A stretch of 36,640 nt of DNA from an uncultured Prevotellaceae bacterium (GCA_947170495.1 CAMVUB010000021.1:1-36640); one strand, 5' to 3'; numbered from the stretch's first letter, positions 1 to 6,823 are shown. Notes: generated by a model not told the origin, from the letters alone. Numbers and translations are program-made.

Positions 1-660
1 AGGCTCAAAGGCTAGCGCGGAGAATCAATGGTCGCTGCGCTCAAAATTAAAGCAACAATTACAAATAAAATTAAAGCAAAATTTTTGTTTCAATTTTGAG
101 GAACCGAGTAAGCAGTGAGAGCCATGATGCTCGCATCAATGGCCGAGTCGCGTTCGAGGACGACAAAGTCAACGAAGTGACGACCAGATATAAAGTTAAC
201 TTAAGCTACCCGAGGACATGAAACCTTTGAATCTTTGCGCCTTTGCGGTTATAATAAGAACTTAACTATCGGGAGTAAAAATGGTAGAAGAAATGGGAGT
301 TAACTGTCCTTTTCTTTTAACCGCAAAGGCGCAAAGACTCAAAGATTTTAAAGGTCTCAAAGTCAGTCCTATGCCTATCGGAAGACCGCAGAACCTTTGA
401 AACGCTTCGCAGGTTTCAAAGGGCAAAGGACGCAAAGGCTGCGCAGAGAAAGTAGAGGACATGTTCTTTGCGTTCTTTGCCTAGAACAAAACCTTGTGCG
501 AAGCACGTTTGTTCGGCTCTGCGGTCTCGCGAAGCGCAATGGCTCAAGCTACCCGAGGACATGCAACCTTAAAAACTTTGCGTCCTTTGCGGTTAAAGAA
601 ATAATAGCGACTCCCGAAACTTGAAATAAGAACTTAAATCTCTCTTAAATCAAAACTTAA
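1..660. repeat. Intergenic block of Bacteroidales-type short repeats
   Basis: No credible gene. The block is built from copies of a unit close to AACCTTTGAAACTTTGCG followed by TCCTTTGCGGTT. Forward copies lie at about 219-250 and 566-597, and an inverted copy at about 319-353. A longer module starting with GCTACCCGAGGACATG occurs as direct repeats at about 206-250 and 547-597. Short open frames here, such as 397-624, are translations of the repeat. From 600 to 765 there are A/T-rich motifs (ACTTAAATCTCTC twice, ATTCGTGTAAAA), the latter recurring near 2053. Confidence 0.7.
359..449 (+). repeat. Left arm of ~90-bp imperfect inverted repeat around the TA-like module
   Basis: This stretch, containing CTATCGGAAGACCGCAGAAC and then a small internal hairpin of GAAACGCTTCGCAGGTTTC type, matches the reverse complement of 1488-1579 with scattered substitutions. 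The two arms point towards each other across the toxin-antitoxin-like genes. Confidence 0.75.
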
Positions 661-765
661 ATCTCTCTAATCGAACATAAATGACCATAATTGATCATAA
701 TCATCAAGAATTATGGACATGATGGCTAATTCGTGTAAAAGAGAATAGATTTAAGATCAGATTTC

Positions 766-1080
766 TTATTCGTGCATATTTTGTTCGTGGCAGGCATCAT
801 GTATGGTGACAGTGTCATCCTCTATGGTGTAGGCGTAGTACCATCTTCCTGCATTAGCCATGTGCCACCCTTCTTGTTGCCAGCGGATGACCGTTGGTTT
901 ACGACGAAGAAGCGACTGCTCAATCTGATAAGCATCAAAAACAGCTTGCCTGACATTCCTTTCCATGTCCTCAAATGAATACGTGTGCCGATATTTGAGA
1001 GAGACATGAAGGTAGAACGACTCTATCTTCCACAGCGCATCGTTCTTGAGGATATACTTATAGGACAGGCGCTTCATCAT
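766..1080 (-). CDS. Putative RelE/ParE-like toxin of a type II toxin-antitoxin pair
   Basis: A 104-residue basic protein read leftward, second gene of a two-gene unit; its start overlaps the end of the upstream gene by 23 bp, as is common in type II toxin-antitoxin operons. The C-terminal half has the pattern GRWYYAYTIEDDTVTIHDAC followed by HEQNM, which resembles the last beta strands of RelE/ParE-fold toxins (aromatic-rich strand, then a DAxHxQNM ending). If so, it would be an mRNA interferase or gyrase poison neutralised by the upstream protein. The family call rests on this tail, the size and the gene order; no catalytic residues can be named with certainty. Two Met codons in a row (1080, 1077) could both serve as start. 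Confidence 0.5.
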   Translation of the reverse strand: MMKRLSYKYILKNDALWKIESFYLHVSLKYRHTYSFEDMERNVRQAVFDAYQIEQSLLRRKPTVIRWQQEGWHMANAGRWYYAYTIEDDTVTIHDACHEQNMHE

Positions 1081-1324
1081 AAACAGCCTTAATCTCTTTC
1101 ATGATAAGTCCGTAAGCATCCTCTAACGAATAGCTTTCTTTCTGCATCGCTCTTTCATGTGCAAGCCTCATCACCTCGTCGTAATAATGGCTGCTGTCCT
1201 CTGTCTGAGCCTTAACCCACTCTGACAGGAACCTTTCAACGACAGCACTAATGCTGACATCTTGACGTTTGGCCACAGATATAGCACTATCGTAAATCTG
1301 ATTGCTGATAGCGATGTTTTGCAT
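1058..1324 (-). CDS. Putative antitoxin, ribbon-helix-helix-like
   Basis: An 88-residue protein using the ATG at 1324-1322. The frame stays open to 1471, but that extension crosses the promoter at 1380-1410 and codes an unlikely Phe/Cys-rich leader, so the internal start is preferred. The N-terminus (MQNIAISNQIYDSAISVAKR) has a beta strand followed by two short helices, as in ribbon-helix-helix DNA-binding antitoxins; the C-terminal half (LAHERAMQKESYSLEDAYGL) is a charged helix suited to wrapping a toxin. It overlaps the downstream putative toxin by 23 bp. A palindrome directly upstream of the promoter would fit autorepression. Role inferred from architecture and context. Confidence 0.5.
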   Translation of the reverse strand: MQNIAISNQIYDSAISVAKRQDVSISAVVERFLSEWVKAQTEDSSHYYDEVMRLAHERAMQKESYSLEDAYGLIMKEIKAVYDEAPVL

Positions 1325-1379
1325 GCTTAGCTGTTTATTGTTTTGAGCAAAGAAGGTGAATTCATGCGGAAATGCGATA

Positions 1380-1410
1380 CAAAAGTAGGGATTATTTCTG
1401 TACGGACAAA
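1380..1410 (-). promoter_or_regulatory. Bacteroidota-type promoter of the TA-like operon
   Basis: Read on the minus strand: TTTG (1410-1407), exactly 19 bp spacer, then TACTTTTG (1387-1380). This fits the established Bacteroides consensus TTTG-N19/20-TAnnTTTG. Transcription would start near 1373, about 50 nt before the chosen antitoxin ATG, which excludes the longer reading frame. Confidence 0.75.
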
Positions 1411-1412
1411 AG

Positions 1413-1425
1413 AAATACGGTATTT
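1413..1425. promoter_or_regulatory. Candidate operator palindrome upstream of the TA-like promoter
   Basis: Perfect 6-bp arms AAATAC-G-GTATTT lie two bases upstream of the -33 TTTG. The position and the dyad symmetry suit binding by a dimeric ribbon-helix-helix antitoxin. Seen in sequence; function inferred. Confidence 0.45.
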
Positions 1426-1487
1426 TTTGGTGCTCAAGGCAAAAAATCGCCCAAACATAAAAGGCTGGCACAGCGACCCCTTGATTC

Positions 1488-1579
1488 TCAAGCGCCAGCC
1501 TTTGCGACCTTTGCCCCGTTGAAACCGGCGTAGCATTTCAAAGGTTCTGCAGTCTTCCGATAGGCAGAGGACCGACTTA
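1488..1579 (-). repeat. Right arm of ~90-bp imperfect inverted repeat around the TA-like module
   Basis: The reverse complement reads TCGGTCCTCTGCCTATCGGA and onward, matching 359-449 with a number of point differences. It is followed at about 1585-1622 by another partial copy of the TTTGCGTCTCTGCGGTT repeat family. Confidence 0.75.
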
Positions 1580-1641
1580 GAGAACTTAAAAATCTTATTT
1601 TATTTGCGTCTCTGCGGTTAAAAAAGAGTTTCCGTAGGGGG

Positions 1642-1879
1642 TTTGACATACCTTCATCATTTTGGGGATAAGTAACTGTATCATAGAAAGATGCAAGAAA
1701 ACAAACCTACACTAAATCTACATGGAACCTTCATGGGGTACCTTCATAGTGACCCACAGAGATGCCTCAGAGGCAATGCTGGTTTGATGCTGGTTTGATG
1801 TAGGTTTGATGTAGGTTTGAAATGATGTAGTTATTTACTATTCAACCCGTTAAACCCAAAATGATGAAGGTATGTCAAA
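1642..1879. mobile_element. MITE-like 238-bp element with perfect 25-bp terminal inverted repeats
   Basis: Positions 1642-1666 and 1855-1879 are perfect reverse complements over 25 bp; the left end starts TTTGACATACCTTCATCATT. The bases just inside and just outside do not pair. The interior has no reading frame but holds more ACCTTCAT motifs, a GCCTC-a-GAGGC hairpin near 1764-1774, a partial internal dyad (AAACCTAC...GTAGGTTT) and an 11-bp tandem array. No clear target-site duplication is visible, so this may be an old insertion or a structured non-coding unit rather than a classical MITE. Confidence 0.5.
1778..1820 (+). repeat. Four tandem copies of an 11-bp unit
   Basis: GCTGGTTTGAT twice, then GTAGGTTTGAT and GTAGGTTTGA, in register without gaps. 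It lies inside the element at 1642-1879. Confidence 0.85.
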
Positions 1880-1885
1880 ATTCAT

Positions 1886-1986
1886 GCACCGCGGTGCGAA
1901 GGCGATTGCACCGCGGTGTAAAGGCAGATGCACCGCGCTCCTCCGGCGTGAAGACCGCGGTCTTTCGACGTGAAGACCGCGGTCTT
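1886..1986. repeat. Cluster of GC-rich palindromes
   Basis: GCACCGCGGTGC (1886-1897), TGCACCGCGGTGTA (1907-1920), a degenerate third copy near 1929-1948, then AAGACCGCGGTCTT twice (1951-1964 and 1973-1986). All are centred on CCGCGG and spaced 21-22 bp centre to centre where intact. No gene lies between 1472 and 2151; this cluster, the element before it and the promoter at 2092 are what the stretch holds. Confidence 0.7.
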
Positions 1987-2091
1987 ATGAAATGGAACCA
2001 GAAGTTCTGAGGATGGAAAGAATTTATGGTAATTCGTGGATTAATTATGCATATTCGTGTAAAAACAAGAACAACGTATGTTTTTAATGCT

Positions 2092-2099
2092 TACCTTTG
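2092..2099 (+). promoter_or_regulatory. Putative -7 box of the lipoprotein gene
   Basis: TACCTTTG, 53 bp before the ATG at 2152. No TTTG is present at the expected -33 spacing, so only the -7 half is supported. Confidence 0.5.
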
Positions 2100-2151
2100 C
2101 CGCGGATTTAGCAACTAACTCACTTATTGTTCCACAAAAAACAAAAATGAA

Positions 2152-2769
2152 ATGAAAAAGATTCTTTTCTTTGCTATGGCTCTCGTGGCCATGAGCTTCG
2201 CTGCCTGTGGCGGCAAGACCGCAGCTAATGCAGACGCTGACTCCCTCGCCGTGGAAGGCACTGCTGAGGAGCAGGCACAGACCGTAGTGGCACTGTTGCA
2301 GGACCAGCTCCAGAATGCAGACCCCGAGCAGATCAACGCCATCGGCGGCATGATCGCCGAGAAGGTGTCTGAGTTCATCGCTGCCGGCGACACGGTGGCT
2401 GCTGCTGCCTACACCGCCGTCATCACCGAGTTCATCACCGAGAATGCTGAGAAGCTGAAGAACGGCGAGATCGCCTCCACCGTCGCCAACGCCATCGGCA
2501 GCGTGCAGGGCGTCCCCCAGAACATCTTCGAGAGTGTACAGACGGCCGCCACCAGCGTGGAAGCAGATGCCGACGCTCAGGCTGCTGCCCTGCAGGAGTC
2601 CGCAGACGCTGTGAAGGCAGCCGTTGAAGCTGCCCCCGAGGCTGCCAAGGAAGCTGCGAAAGCTAAGGTGGAAGAAGCCGCTAATGCCGCCCAGCAGAAG
2701 GCACAGGAGTCCGCCAACAAAGCCATCGACGACGCTGCTGCCGCTGCTAAGAAAAAGCTCGGACTGTAA
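2152..2769 (+). CDS. Ala-rich lipoprotein with long amphipathic helix, function unknown
   Basis: 205 residues. The N-terminus is a lipoprotein signal: MKK, a hydrophobic stretch, then SFAAC with the lipobox cysteine at about residue 19, followed by GGK and an acidic linker. The rest is almost entirely Ala/Glu/Gln/Lys, with predicted continuous helix; from about residue 140 it has an 11-residue-like AAKEAAKAKVEEAANAAQQK pattern resembling apolipoprotein/LEA-type amphipathic helices, ending KKKLGL. It would be a membrane-anchored helical rod or spacer. An upstream ATG at 2147 leads to a stop after two codons (ATGAAATGA), so 2152 is the start. It converges on the CYTH gene with only six bases between stops and no obvious terminator. 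No specific family recognised. Confidence 0.8.
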   Translation: MKKILFFAMALVAMSFAACGGKTAANADADSLAVEGTAEEQAQTVVALLQDQLQNADPEQINAIGGMIAEKVSEFIAAGDTVAAAAYTAVITEFITENAEKLKNGEIASTVANAIGSVQGVPQNIFESVQTAATSVEADADAQAAALQESADAVKAAVEAAPEAAKEAAKAKVEEAANAAQQKAQESANKAIDDAAAAAKKKLGL

Positions 2770-2775
2770 GAAGCG

Positions 2776-3252
2776 CTACTCACCCCAGAGGCGGTAAGGG
2801 TAGCGACGGAGGTGGGAGTTGTAATAACGACGATCTCCGGTCACCTCATCGCCTAAGAAATCGGGACGCAGGAAGGTCTCGTCAGGGCCCGCGAGTTCTA
2901 TCTCGGCCATGACGAGACCTTCGTTGTCACCGAAGAATTCATCGACCTCTACAGTGTGACCGTCCGCCAGGGGCACCAGCCAGCGCTCCTTCTGTATGAT
3001 GCCGGGCTCGCAGAGCTGCATGAGGTCGTGGGCATCGCCGACGGCTATCTCCGTCTCGAACTCATAGCGGCTGAGGCCGCCGTCGAGGCTGGGGCCTTTG
3101 ATGGTGATATAACCCCGGTCACCCCGGATGCGGACACGCACGGTGCGCCCATTGCCGGAGGCGATATAGCCTTGTTCGATGCGGGTGTGGCTGGTGGCCA
3201 GTGTCTTGTAGCTGTCGTCGCGGACGCGGAACTTACGCTCGATCTCAAGCAT
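2776..3252 (-). CDS. CYTH domain protein (triphosphate tunnel metalloenzyme family)
   Basis: 158 residues, the usual length of a single-domain bacterial CYTH protein. The N-terminal MLEIERKF carries the family signature ExExK (residues 3-7). Further on come basic strands (RTVRVRIRGDRGYITIK) and acidic strands (EVDEF, MAEIEL) that would line the tunnel and bind triphosphate through metal. The family includes inorganic tripolyphosphatases, thiamine triphosphatases and class IV adenylate cyclases; in single-domain bacterial members a tripolyphosphatase activity is most often found, but the substrate cannot be read from sequence. It is the second gene of a pair: its ATG lies inside the last codons of the 48-codon membrane-protein gene, pointing to translational coupling. 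Confidence 0.88.
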   Translation of the reverse strand: MLEIERKFRVRDDSYKTLATSHTRIEQGYIASGNGRTVRVRIRGDRGYITIKGPSLDGGLSRYEFETEIAVGDAHDLMQLCEPGIIQKERWLVPLADGHTVEVDEFFGDNEGLVMAEIELAGPDETFLRPDFLGDEVTGDRRYYNSHLRRYPYRLWGE

Positions 3253-3391
3253 ACATAATCAGGTAGCCGAAGAAGATAACGAGGAAGAAGACGAGGAGTC
3301 CCCCGACGATCCAGTTGATGACACGCTTAGCCTGACGCTCTTCGCGTGCGGCCTTCTTGGCGGCACGCAGCTCTTTTTTTGTTTTGCTCAT
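3245..3391 (-). CDS. Small single-pass membrane protein overlapping the CYTH gene
   Basis: A 48-residue frame translated by hand from ATG at 3391 to TGA at 3247-3245. The first half is strongly basic (MSKTKKELRAAKKAAREERQ), followed by VINWIVGG and a hydrophobic helix (LLVFFLVIFFGYLIMY). Topology by the positive-inside rule would leave the basic part in the cytoplasm. It overlaps the CYTH start by eight bases in the arrangement TATGCTTGA, so the ribosome can terminate and restart. Clean codon use, a defined domain and overlap support a real gene; no named family recognised. It may tether a partner, perhaps the CYTH enzyme, to the membrane (inference). Confidence 0.75.
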   Translation of the reverse strand: MSKTKKELRAAKKAAREERQAKRVINWIVGGLLVFFLVIFFGYLIMYA

Positions 3392-3401
3392 TATGTTGTT
3401 T

Positions 3402-3504
3402 AGTTTAATGTTTAAAGTTTAAGGTTTAATGAGGATTGCTCTGCCATTTGCGATGTTAATTGTCCAAGGTTTCTGCATTAAACTTTAAACCTTAAACTTT
3501 AAAC
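3402..3504. repeat. A/T-rich inverted repeat between prfB and the small membrane protein
   Basis: Arms at 3402-3430 and 3476-3504 are built from heptamers of the TTTAAAC / TTTAAAG type and are nearly reverse complementary over about 28 bp, allowing a long hairpin in RNA. It lies just downstream of the prfB stop (3523) and could act as a terminator or RNA end, but has no clean U-tract. Confidence 0.6.
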
Positions 3505-3522
3505 TTCGCGCTTGCGCGAGCG

Positions 3523-4635
3523 CTACGCTTCCCCGCCGAACTCCATGAGGTAGGCTTTGATGAAGCCGTCGATCTTTCCGTCCATGACGGCACCGACATC
3601 GGAGGTCTGGAAGCCTGTGCGGTGGTCTTTGACGCGGCGGTCGTCGAAGACATAGGAGCGGATCTGCGAGCCCCATTCAATCTTCTTCTTACCAGCCTCC
3701 ACCTTGGCCTGCTCCTGCATACGGTGCTGGAGCTCCTTGTCGTAGAGCATGGAGCGCAGCAGTCGCAGGGCGTTCTCCTTGTTCTTGGGCTGGTCGCGCG
3801 TCTCGGTGTTCTCGATGAGGATCTCTTCCTCCTCACCTGTGTAGGGGTCTTTATATTGATAGCGCAGACGTACGCCGGACTCCACCTTATTCACGTTCTG
3901 ACCGCCGGCGCCGCTGCTGCGGAAGGTGTCCCATGAGATGCGGGCCTGCTCGATGTTCACCTCGATGGAGTCATCCACGAGGGGTGTGACGAAGACAGAG
4001 GCGAAGCTGGTCATGCGCTTGCCCTGGGCATTGTAGGGCGACACACGCACGAGGCGGTGCACGCCGTTCTCACCCTTGAGGTAGCCGTAGGCGTAGTCGC
4101 CCATAATCTCCAAGGTGCAGGACTTGATGCCGGCATCGTCGGCTTCGAGGAGGTTGCTGACGACACATTTGTAGCCGTTCTGCTCAGCCCAACGCATATA
4201 CATACGCATCAGCATCTGCGCCCAGTCCTGAGCCTCGGTGCCGCCGGCACCGGAGTTGATCTTGAGGACGGCATCCATCGAGTCCTCCTCGCGCTGCAGC
4301 ATATTGCGCAGCTCCAGGACTTCGATGGAATCGATGGTTTTAGCATATAGCTCATCTACCTCCTGTTCGGTGACGAGGTCTTCCTTATAGAAGTCGAAGG
4401 CGGTGGCGAGTTCCTCTGCGAGGGTGCTCACCTCGGCATAGCCCTTGATCCATTTCTCAAGGCCCTTGACTTTCTTCATCTGCTCCTCGGCACGCTTGGC
4501 ATCCTCCCAGAAGTCGGGGGCTTGGGTGCGAAGCTGCTCCTCTTCATATTCCATCTGCTTGCGGGGAATATCGAGGTATTTACAGAGCGCCTCCACGCGC
4601 TCCTGGGTTTCTTTTAACTGTTCTTGAGTGATCAC
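3523..4635 (-). CDS. prfB: Peptide chain release factor 2
   Basis: 370 residues, normal RF2 length. It has the coiled-coil N-terminal domain, the peptidyl-hydrolysis GGQ motif within SGAGGQNVNK (G244-Q246) and the codon-recognition region HRLVRVSPYNAQGKRMTSF. RF2 terminates translation at UGA and UAA. Two points deserve note. The tripeptide that reads the stop codon is SPY (199-201) rather than the classical SPF. The frame is continuous from the start: the place of the classical +1 frameshift (Tyr-Leu-stop-Asp) reads TAC CTC GAT, so the autoregulatory frameshift found in many bacteria is absent. No promoter box lies just upstream, so it may be transcribed from the acyl-CoA ligase promoter through the heptamer array. 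Confidence 0.97.
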   Translation of the reverse strand: MITQEQLKETQERVEALCKYLDIPRKQMEYEEEQLRTQAPDFWEDAKRAEEQMKKVKGLEKWIKGYAEVSTLAEELATAFDFYKEDLVTEQEVDELYAKTIDSIEVLELRNMLQREEDSMDAVLKINSGAGGTEAQDWAQMLMRMYMRWAEQNGYKCVVSNLLEADDAGIKSCTLEIMGDYAYGYLKGENGVHRLVRVSPYNAQGKRMTSFASVFVTPLVDDSIEVNIEQARISWDTFRSSGAGGQNVNKVESGVRLRYQYKDPYTGEEEEILIENTETRDQPKNKENALRLLRSMLYDKELQHRMQEQAKVEAGKKKIEWGSQIRSYVFDDRRVKDHRTGFQTSDVGAVMDGKIDGFIKAYLMEFGGEA

Positions 4636-4684
4636 GAATTATTTGACAATTTGACGATTTACAATTTGACAGTTGAGAGTCTTT

Positions 4685-4817
4685 AATCTCTAATCCTTAA
4701 TCCTTAATCCTTAATCCTTAATCTCTAATCCTTAATCCTTAATCCTTAATCCTTAATCTCTAATCCTTAATCTCTAATCCTTAATCTCTAATCCTTAATC
4801 CTTAATCCTTAATCCTC
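4685..4817. repeat. Tandem array of 19 heptamers (AATCCTT / AATCTCT)
   Basis: Nineteen uninterrupted 7-bp units: 13 AATCCTT, five AATCTCT (starting at 4685, 4720, 4755, 4769, 4783) and a terminal AATCCTC. The AATCTCT variants are spaced 35, 35, 14 and 14 bp, showing that larger blocks have been duplicated. The last unit overlaps the final codons and stop (TAA, 4811-4809) of the acyl-CoA ligase. Between the array and prfB there are also ATTTGAC-type repeats (4643-4672). Confidence 0.95.
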
Positions 4818-6617
4818 ATACATCTTATCAATGAGATCCTTGTAGTTCTTGGCGATGACGGGGCGGCGCATCTTCAGGGTGTTGGTGAGCTCGCCCTTCT
4901 CCATCGAGAAGGGTTCCGGCAGGAGGGTGATGCGCTTCACCTGCTCGTATTGGGCGAACTCCTGTTGCAGCATGGAGATGCGGTCCAGCATCATCTTCAC
5001 CACCAACGGATTGGCGCAGAGCTGCTCGCGCGACTCGAAGGCGATGGCGTTGTCTTCGGCCCATTTCTCCAGGAGGCTGTAGTCCGGAATGACGAGGGCG
5101 GAGACGAACTTACGCTCGTCGGCAATAATCGCGATTTCATCGATGTAGCGGTCCACCACGAACTTGGATTCCAGAGCCTGCGGAGAGATATACTTACCGT
5201 TGCTGGTCTTGAAGAGGTCTTTGATGCGGTCGGTGAGGAAGAGCTCGCCGTTCTTGATGTAGCCGCTGTCGCCGGTGTGGAACCATCCGTCCTTGTCGAT
5301 GGCCTGCGCGGTCATCTCGGCCTTGCGGTAGTAGCCCTTGGTGATGGTGTCGCCCTTGAGGAGGATCTCATTGTTCTCGCCGAAGCTGATCTCGATGCCG
5401 GCGAGGACGCGACCTACGGAGCCGATGCTGACGGGGGAGTCATGCCAGTCGCAGCTGACGGTGGCGGTGGTCTCGGTGAGGCCGTAGCCGGCGGTCATAT
5501 TGATGCCGCATGAGTGCACGAACTCCTCCACCTCACGCGGGATGGCGGCGCCCGCCGTGGGGAAGAAGTGGGCGTTCTCCAGACCGAGCGTCTTCTTGAG
5601 GAGGGAGATGATGGTGCTCTCGTAGAAGGCATAGCGCAGCTTCAGCTGCAGCGGCGGCACGATGCCCCGCATCTTGTATTCGATGTTGTATTTCTTACCT
5701 ATTGCCAGCGCATCCAGGATCAGCTTACGCTGCATGGCGCTGCTGGAGGCGATCTTCTCCTGCACGCCCGCATACACCTTCTCCCAGAAGCGCGGCACGG
5801 CGGCCATGCAGGTGGGATGCACCTCGCGCAGCGTCATCAGGATGTCCTGCGGCTTGAGGTTGATGGCGAGCTGTGCGCCACGACTCAGGCACCAGTAGCT
5901 CCAGGCGCGCTCGAAGACATGGGTGAAGGGGAGGAAGCACATGATGACATCCTTTTCCGAGAGGTGCATGATGTGGTCGTTGGCCGGGATGGCGGCAGCA
6001 TACATGCGATAGGTGAGGGTCACGCCCTTGGAGACACCCGTGGTGCCGCTGGTATAGAGGATGTTCACCAGGTCGTCAGGCTGCACACTGGCGGCACGCG
6101 CGGCCACCTCGTCGGCAAAGGGGAAGCCCTCGCCCTGCTGCAGGAACTCGTCGAAGTAGAGCGACACCTGATCCTGCGGGTTCTTCTGCACCGCGCGGTC
6201 GAAGATGATAAGGCGCTCCAGCGTGGGGCACATCTTGAGGACGCGGAAAGCGGTATCATACTGATACTGCTCGCCCACGAAGACGAAGCGGATGGAGGCA
6301 TCCTTGATCATATATTGAATCTGCGCCTCGCTGCTGGTGGCATAGAAGGGGATGCTCACGGCACGGATGCCATAGGTGCCGAAGTCCACGCAGACGCTCT
6401 CGGGCTTGTTCTGTGAGAAGACGGCGATGTTCTCCTGCACGCCCACGCCCATCTTCAACAGCGCATTGGACACCAGCGACACACGCTTGGAGAATTCGTT
6501 CCATGAGATAGTGCGCCACGTGGCTGTGGCATAGTCGCGATAGCTCAGCGCCACACGGTCGCCATAGACCTTGGCCTGCTCGTGAATGAGCACGGAAAGA
6601 GAAGCCTGATTCAACAT
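4809..6617 (-). CDS. Long-chain fatty-acid-CoA ligase (AMP-forming)
   Basis: 602 residues from the chosen start. It activates a fatty acid to acyl-AMP and then to acyl-CoA, probably at the inner face of the membrane. Motifs of the ANL superfamily are present in order: the phosphate-binding loop YTSGTTGVSKG (about 186-196), the A5 motif GYGLTETTA (about 375), the A7 motif GWFHTGD and the A8 hinge TDRIKDLFKTSNGKYISP, the long-chain FadD15-like version that lacks a pantetheine-domain fusion. The frame extends to 6650, but this reaches into the promoter CAAAGGTA (6648-6655), so ATG at 6617 (MLNQASLSVL) is preferred; 6629 is possible. Exported or recycled lipids cannot be told apart as substrate. 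Confidence 0.93.
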   Translation of the reverse strand: MLNQASLSVLIHEQAKVYGDRVALSYRDYATATWRTISWNEFSKRVSLVSNALLKMGVGVQENIAVFSQNKPESVCVDFGTYGIRAVSIPFYATSSEAQIQYMIKDASIRFVFVGEQYQYDTAFRVLKMCPTLERLIIFDRAVQKNPQDQVSLYFDEFLQQGEGFPFADEVAARAASVQPDDLVNILYTSGTTGVSKGVTLTYRMYAAAIPANDHIMHLSEKDVIMCFLPFTHVFERAWSYWCLSRGAQLAINLKPQDILMTLREVHPTCMAAVPRFWEKVYAGVQEKIASSSAMQRKLILDALAIGKKYNIEYKMRGIVPPLQLKLRYAFYESTIISLLKKTLGLENAHFFPTAGAAIPREVEEFVHSCGINMTAGYGLTETTATVSCDWHDSPVSIGSVGRVLAGIEISFGENNEILLKGDTITKGYYRKAEMTAQAIDKDGWFHTGDSGYIKNGELFLTDRIKDLFKTSNGKYISPQALESKFVVDRYIDEIAIIADERKFVSALVIPDYSLLEKWAEDNAIAFESREQLCANPLVVKMMLDRISMLQQEFAQYEQVKRITLLPEPFSMEKGELTNTLKMRRPVIAKNYKDLIDKMYED

Positions 6618-6647
6618 AAGCGATAGCATTTGACAGAAAAGATGGGA

Positions 6648-6655
6648 CAAAGGTA
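6648..6655 (-). promoter_or_regulatory. Putative -7 box of the acyl-CoA ligase gene
   Basis: TACCTTTG on the minus strand, about 31 bp before the ATG at 6617. No exact TTTG at the -33 spacing. It forms a divergent promoter region with 6792-6799. Confidence 0.6.
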
Positions 6656-6791
6656 GTGAAAAGTTGAGAGTTTAGAGTTGAAAGTGGAGAGTTTTGTGTG
6701 AAAAGGTGTAAGTTTTTTCCTTTTTGGCTCATGAAGTGTCACTTTTCCTGAAAAAACAACGCTTTTATGACATGATAAAAGAATTTTTCAT

Positions 6792-6799
6792 TACCTTTG
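6792..6799 (+). promoter_or_regulatory. Putative -7 box of the M20 deacetylase gene
   Basis: TACCTTTG, 24 bp before the ATG at 6824. It argues against an upstream start at 6797, which would lie inside this box. Confidence 0.6.
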
Positions 6800-6823
6800 C
6801 CGCTGCAAGACGCAAAAACCACC

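Noticed and set aside
397..624. 75-codon plus-strand frame
   Set aside because: Made entirely of the intergenic CTTTGCG-type repeats; no start signal or conserved-looking protein.
1325..1471. N-terminal extension of the antitoxin-like protein
   Set aside because: The extension contains the consensus promoter (1380-1410), so it cannot be translated from that transcript.
4520..4600. Programmed frameshift in prfB
   Set aside because: The frame is continuous and no in-frame stop or slippery CTTTGA is present at the expected codons.
4685..4817. Possible CRISPR array
   Set aside because: Repeat unit is 7 bp without spacers; it is a tandem microsatellite, and no cas-like gene is nearby.
5514..6416. 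300-codon plus-strand frame
   Set aside because: Antisense to the acyl-CoA ligase; composition typical of a G+C-rich shadow frame.
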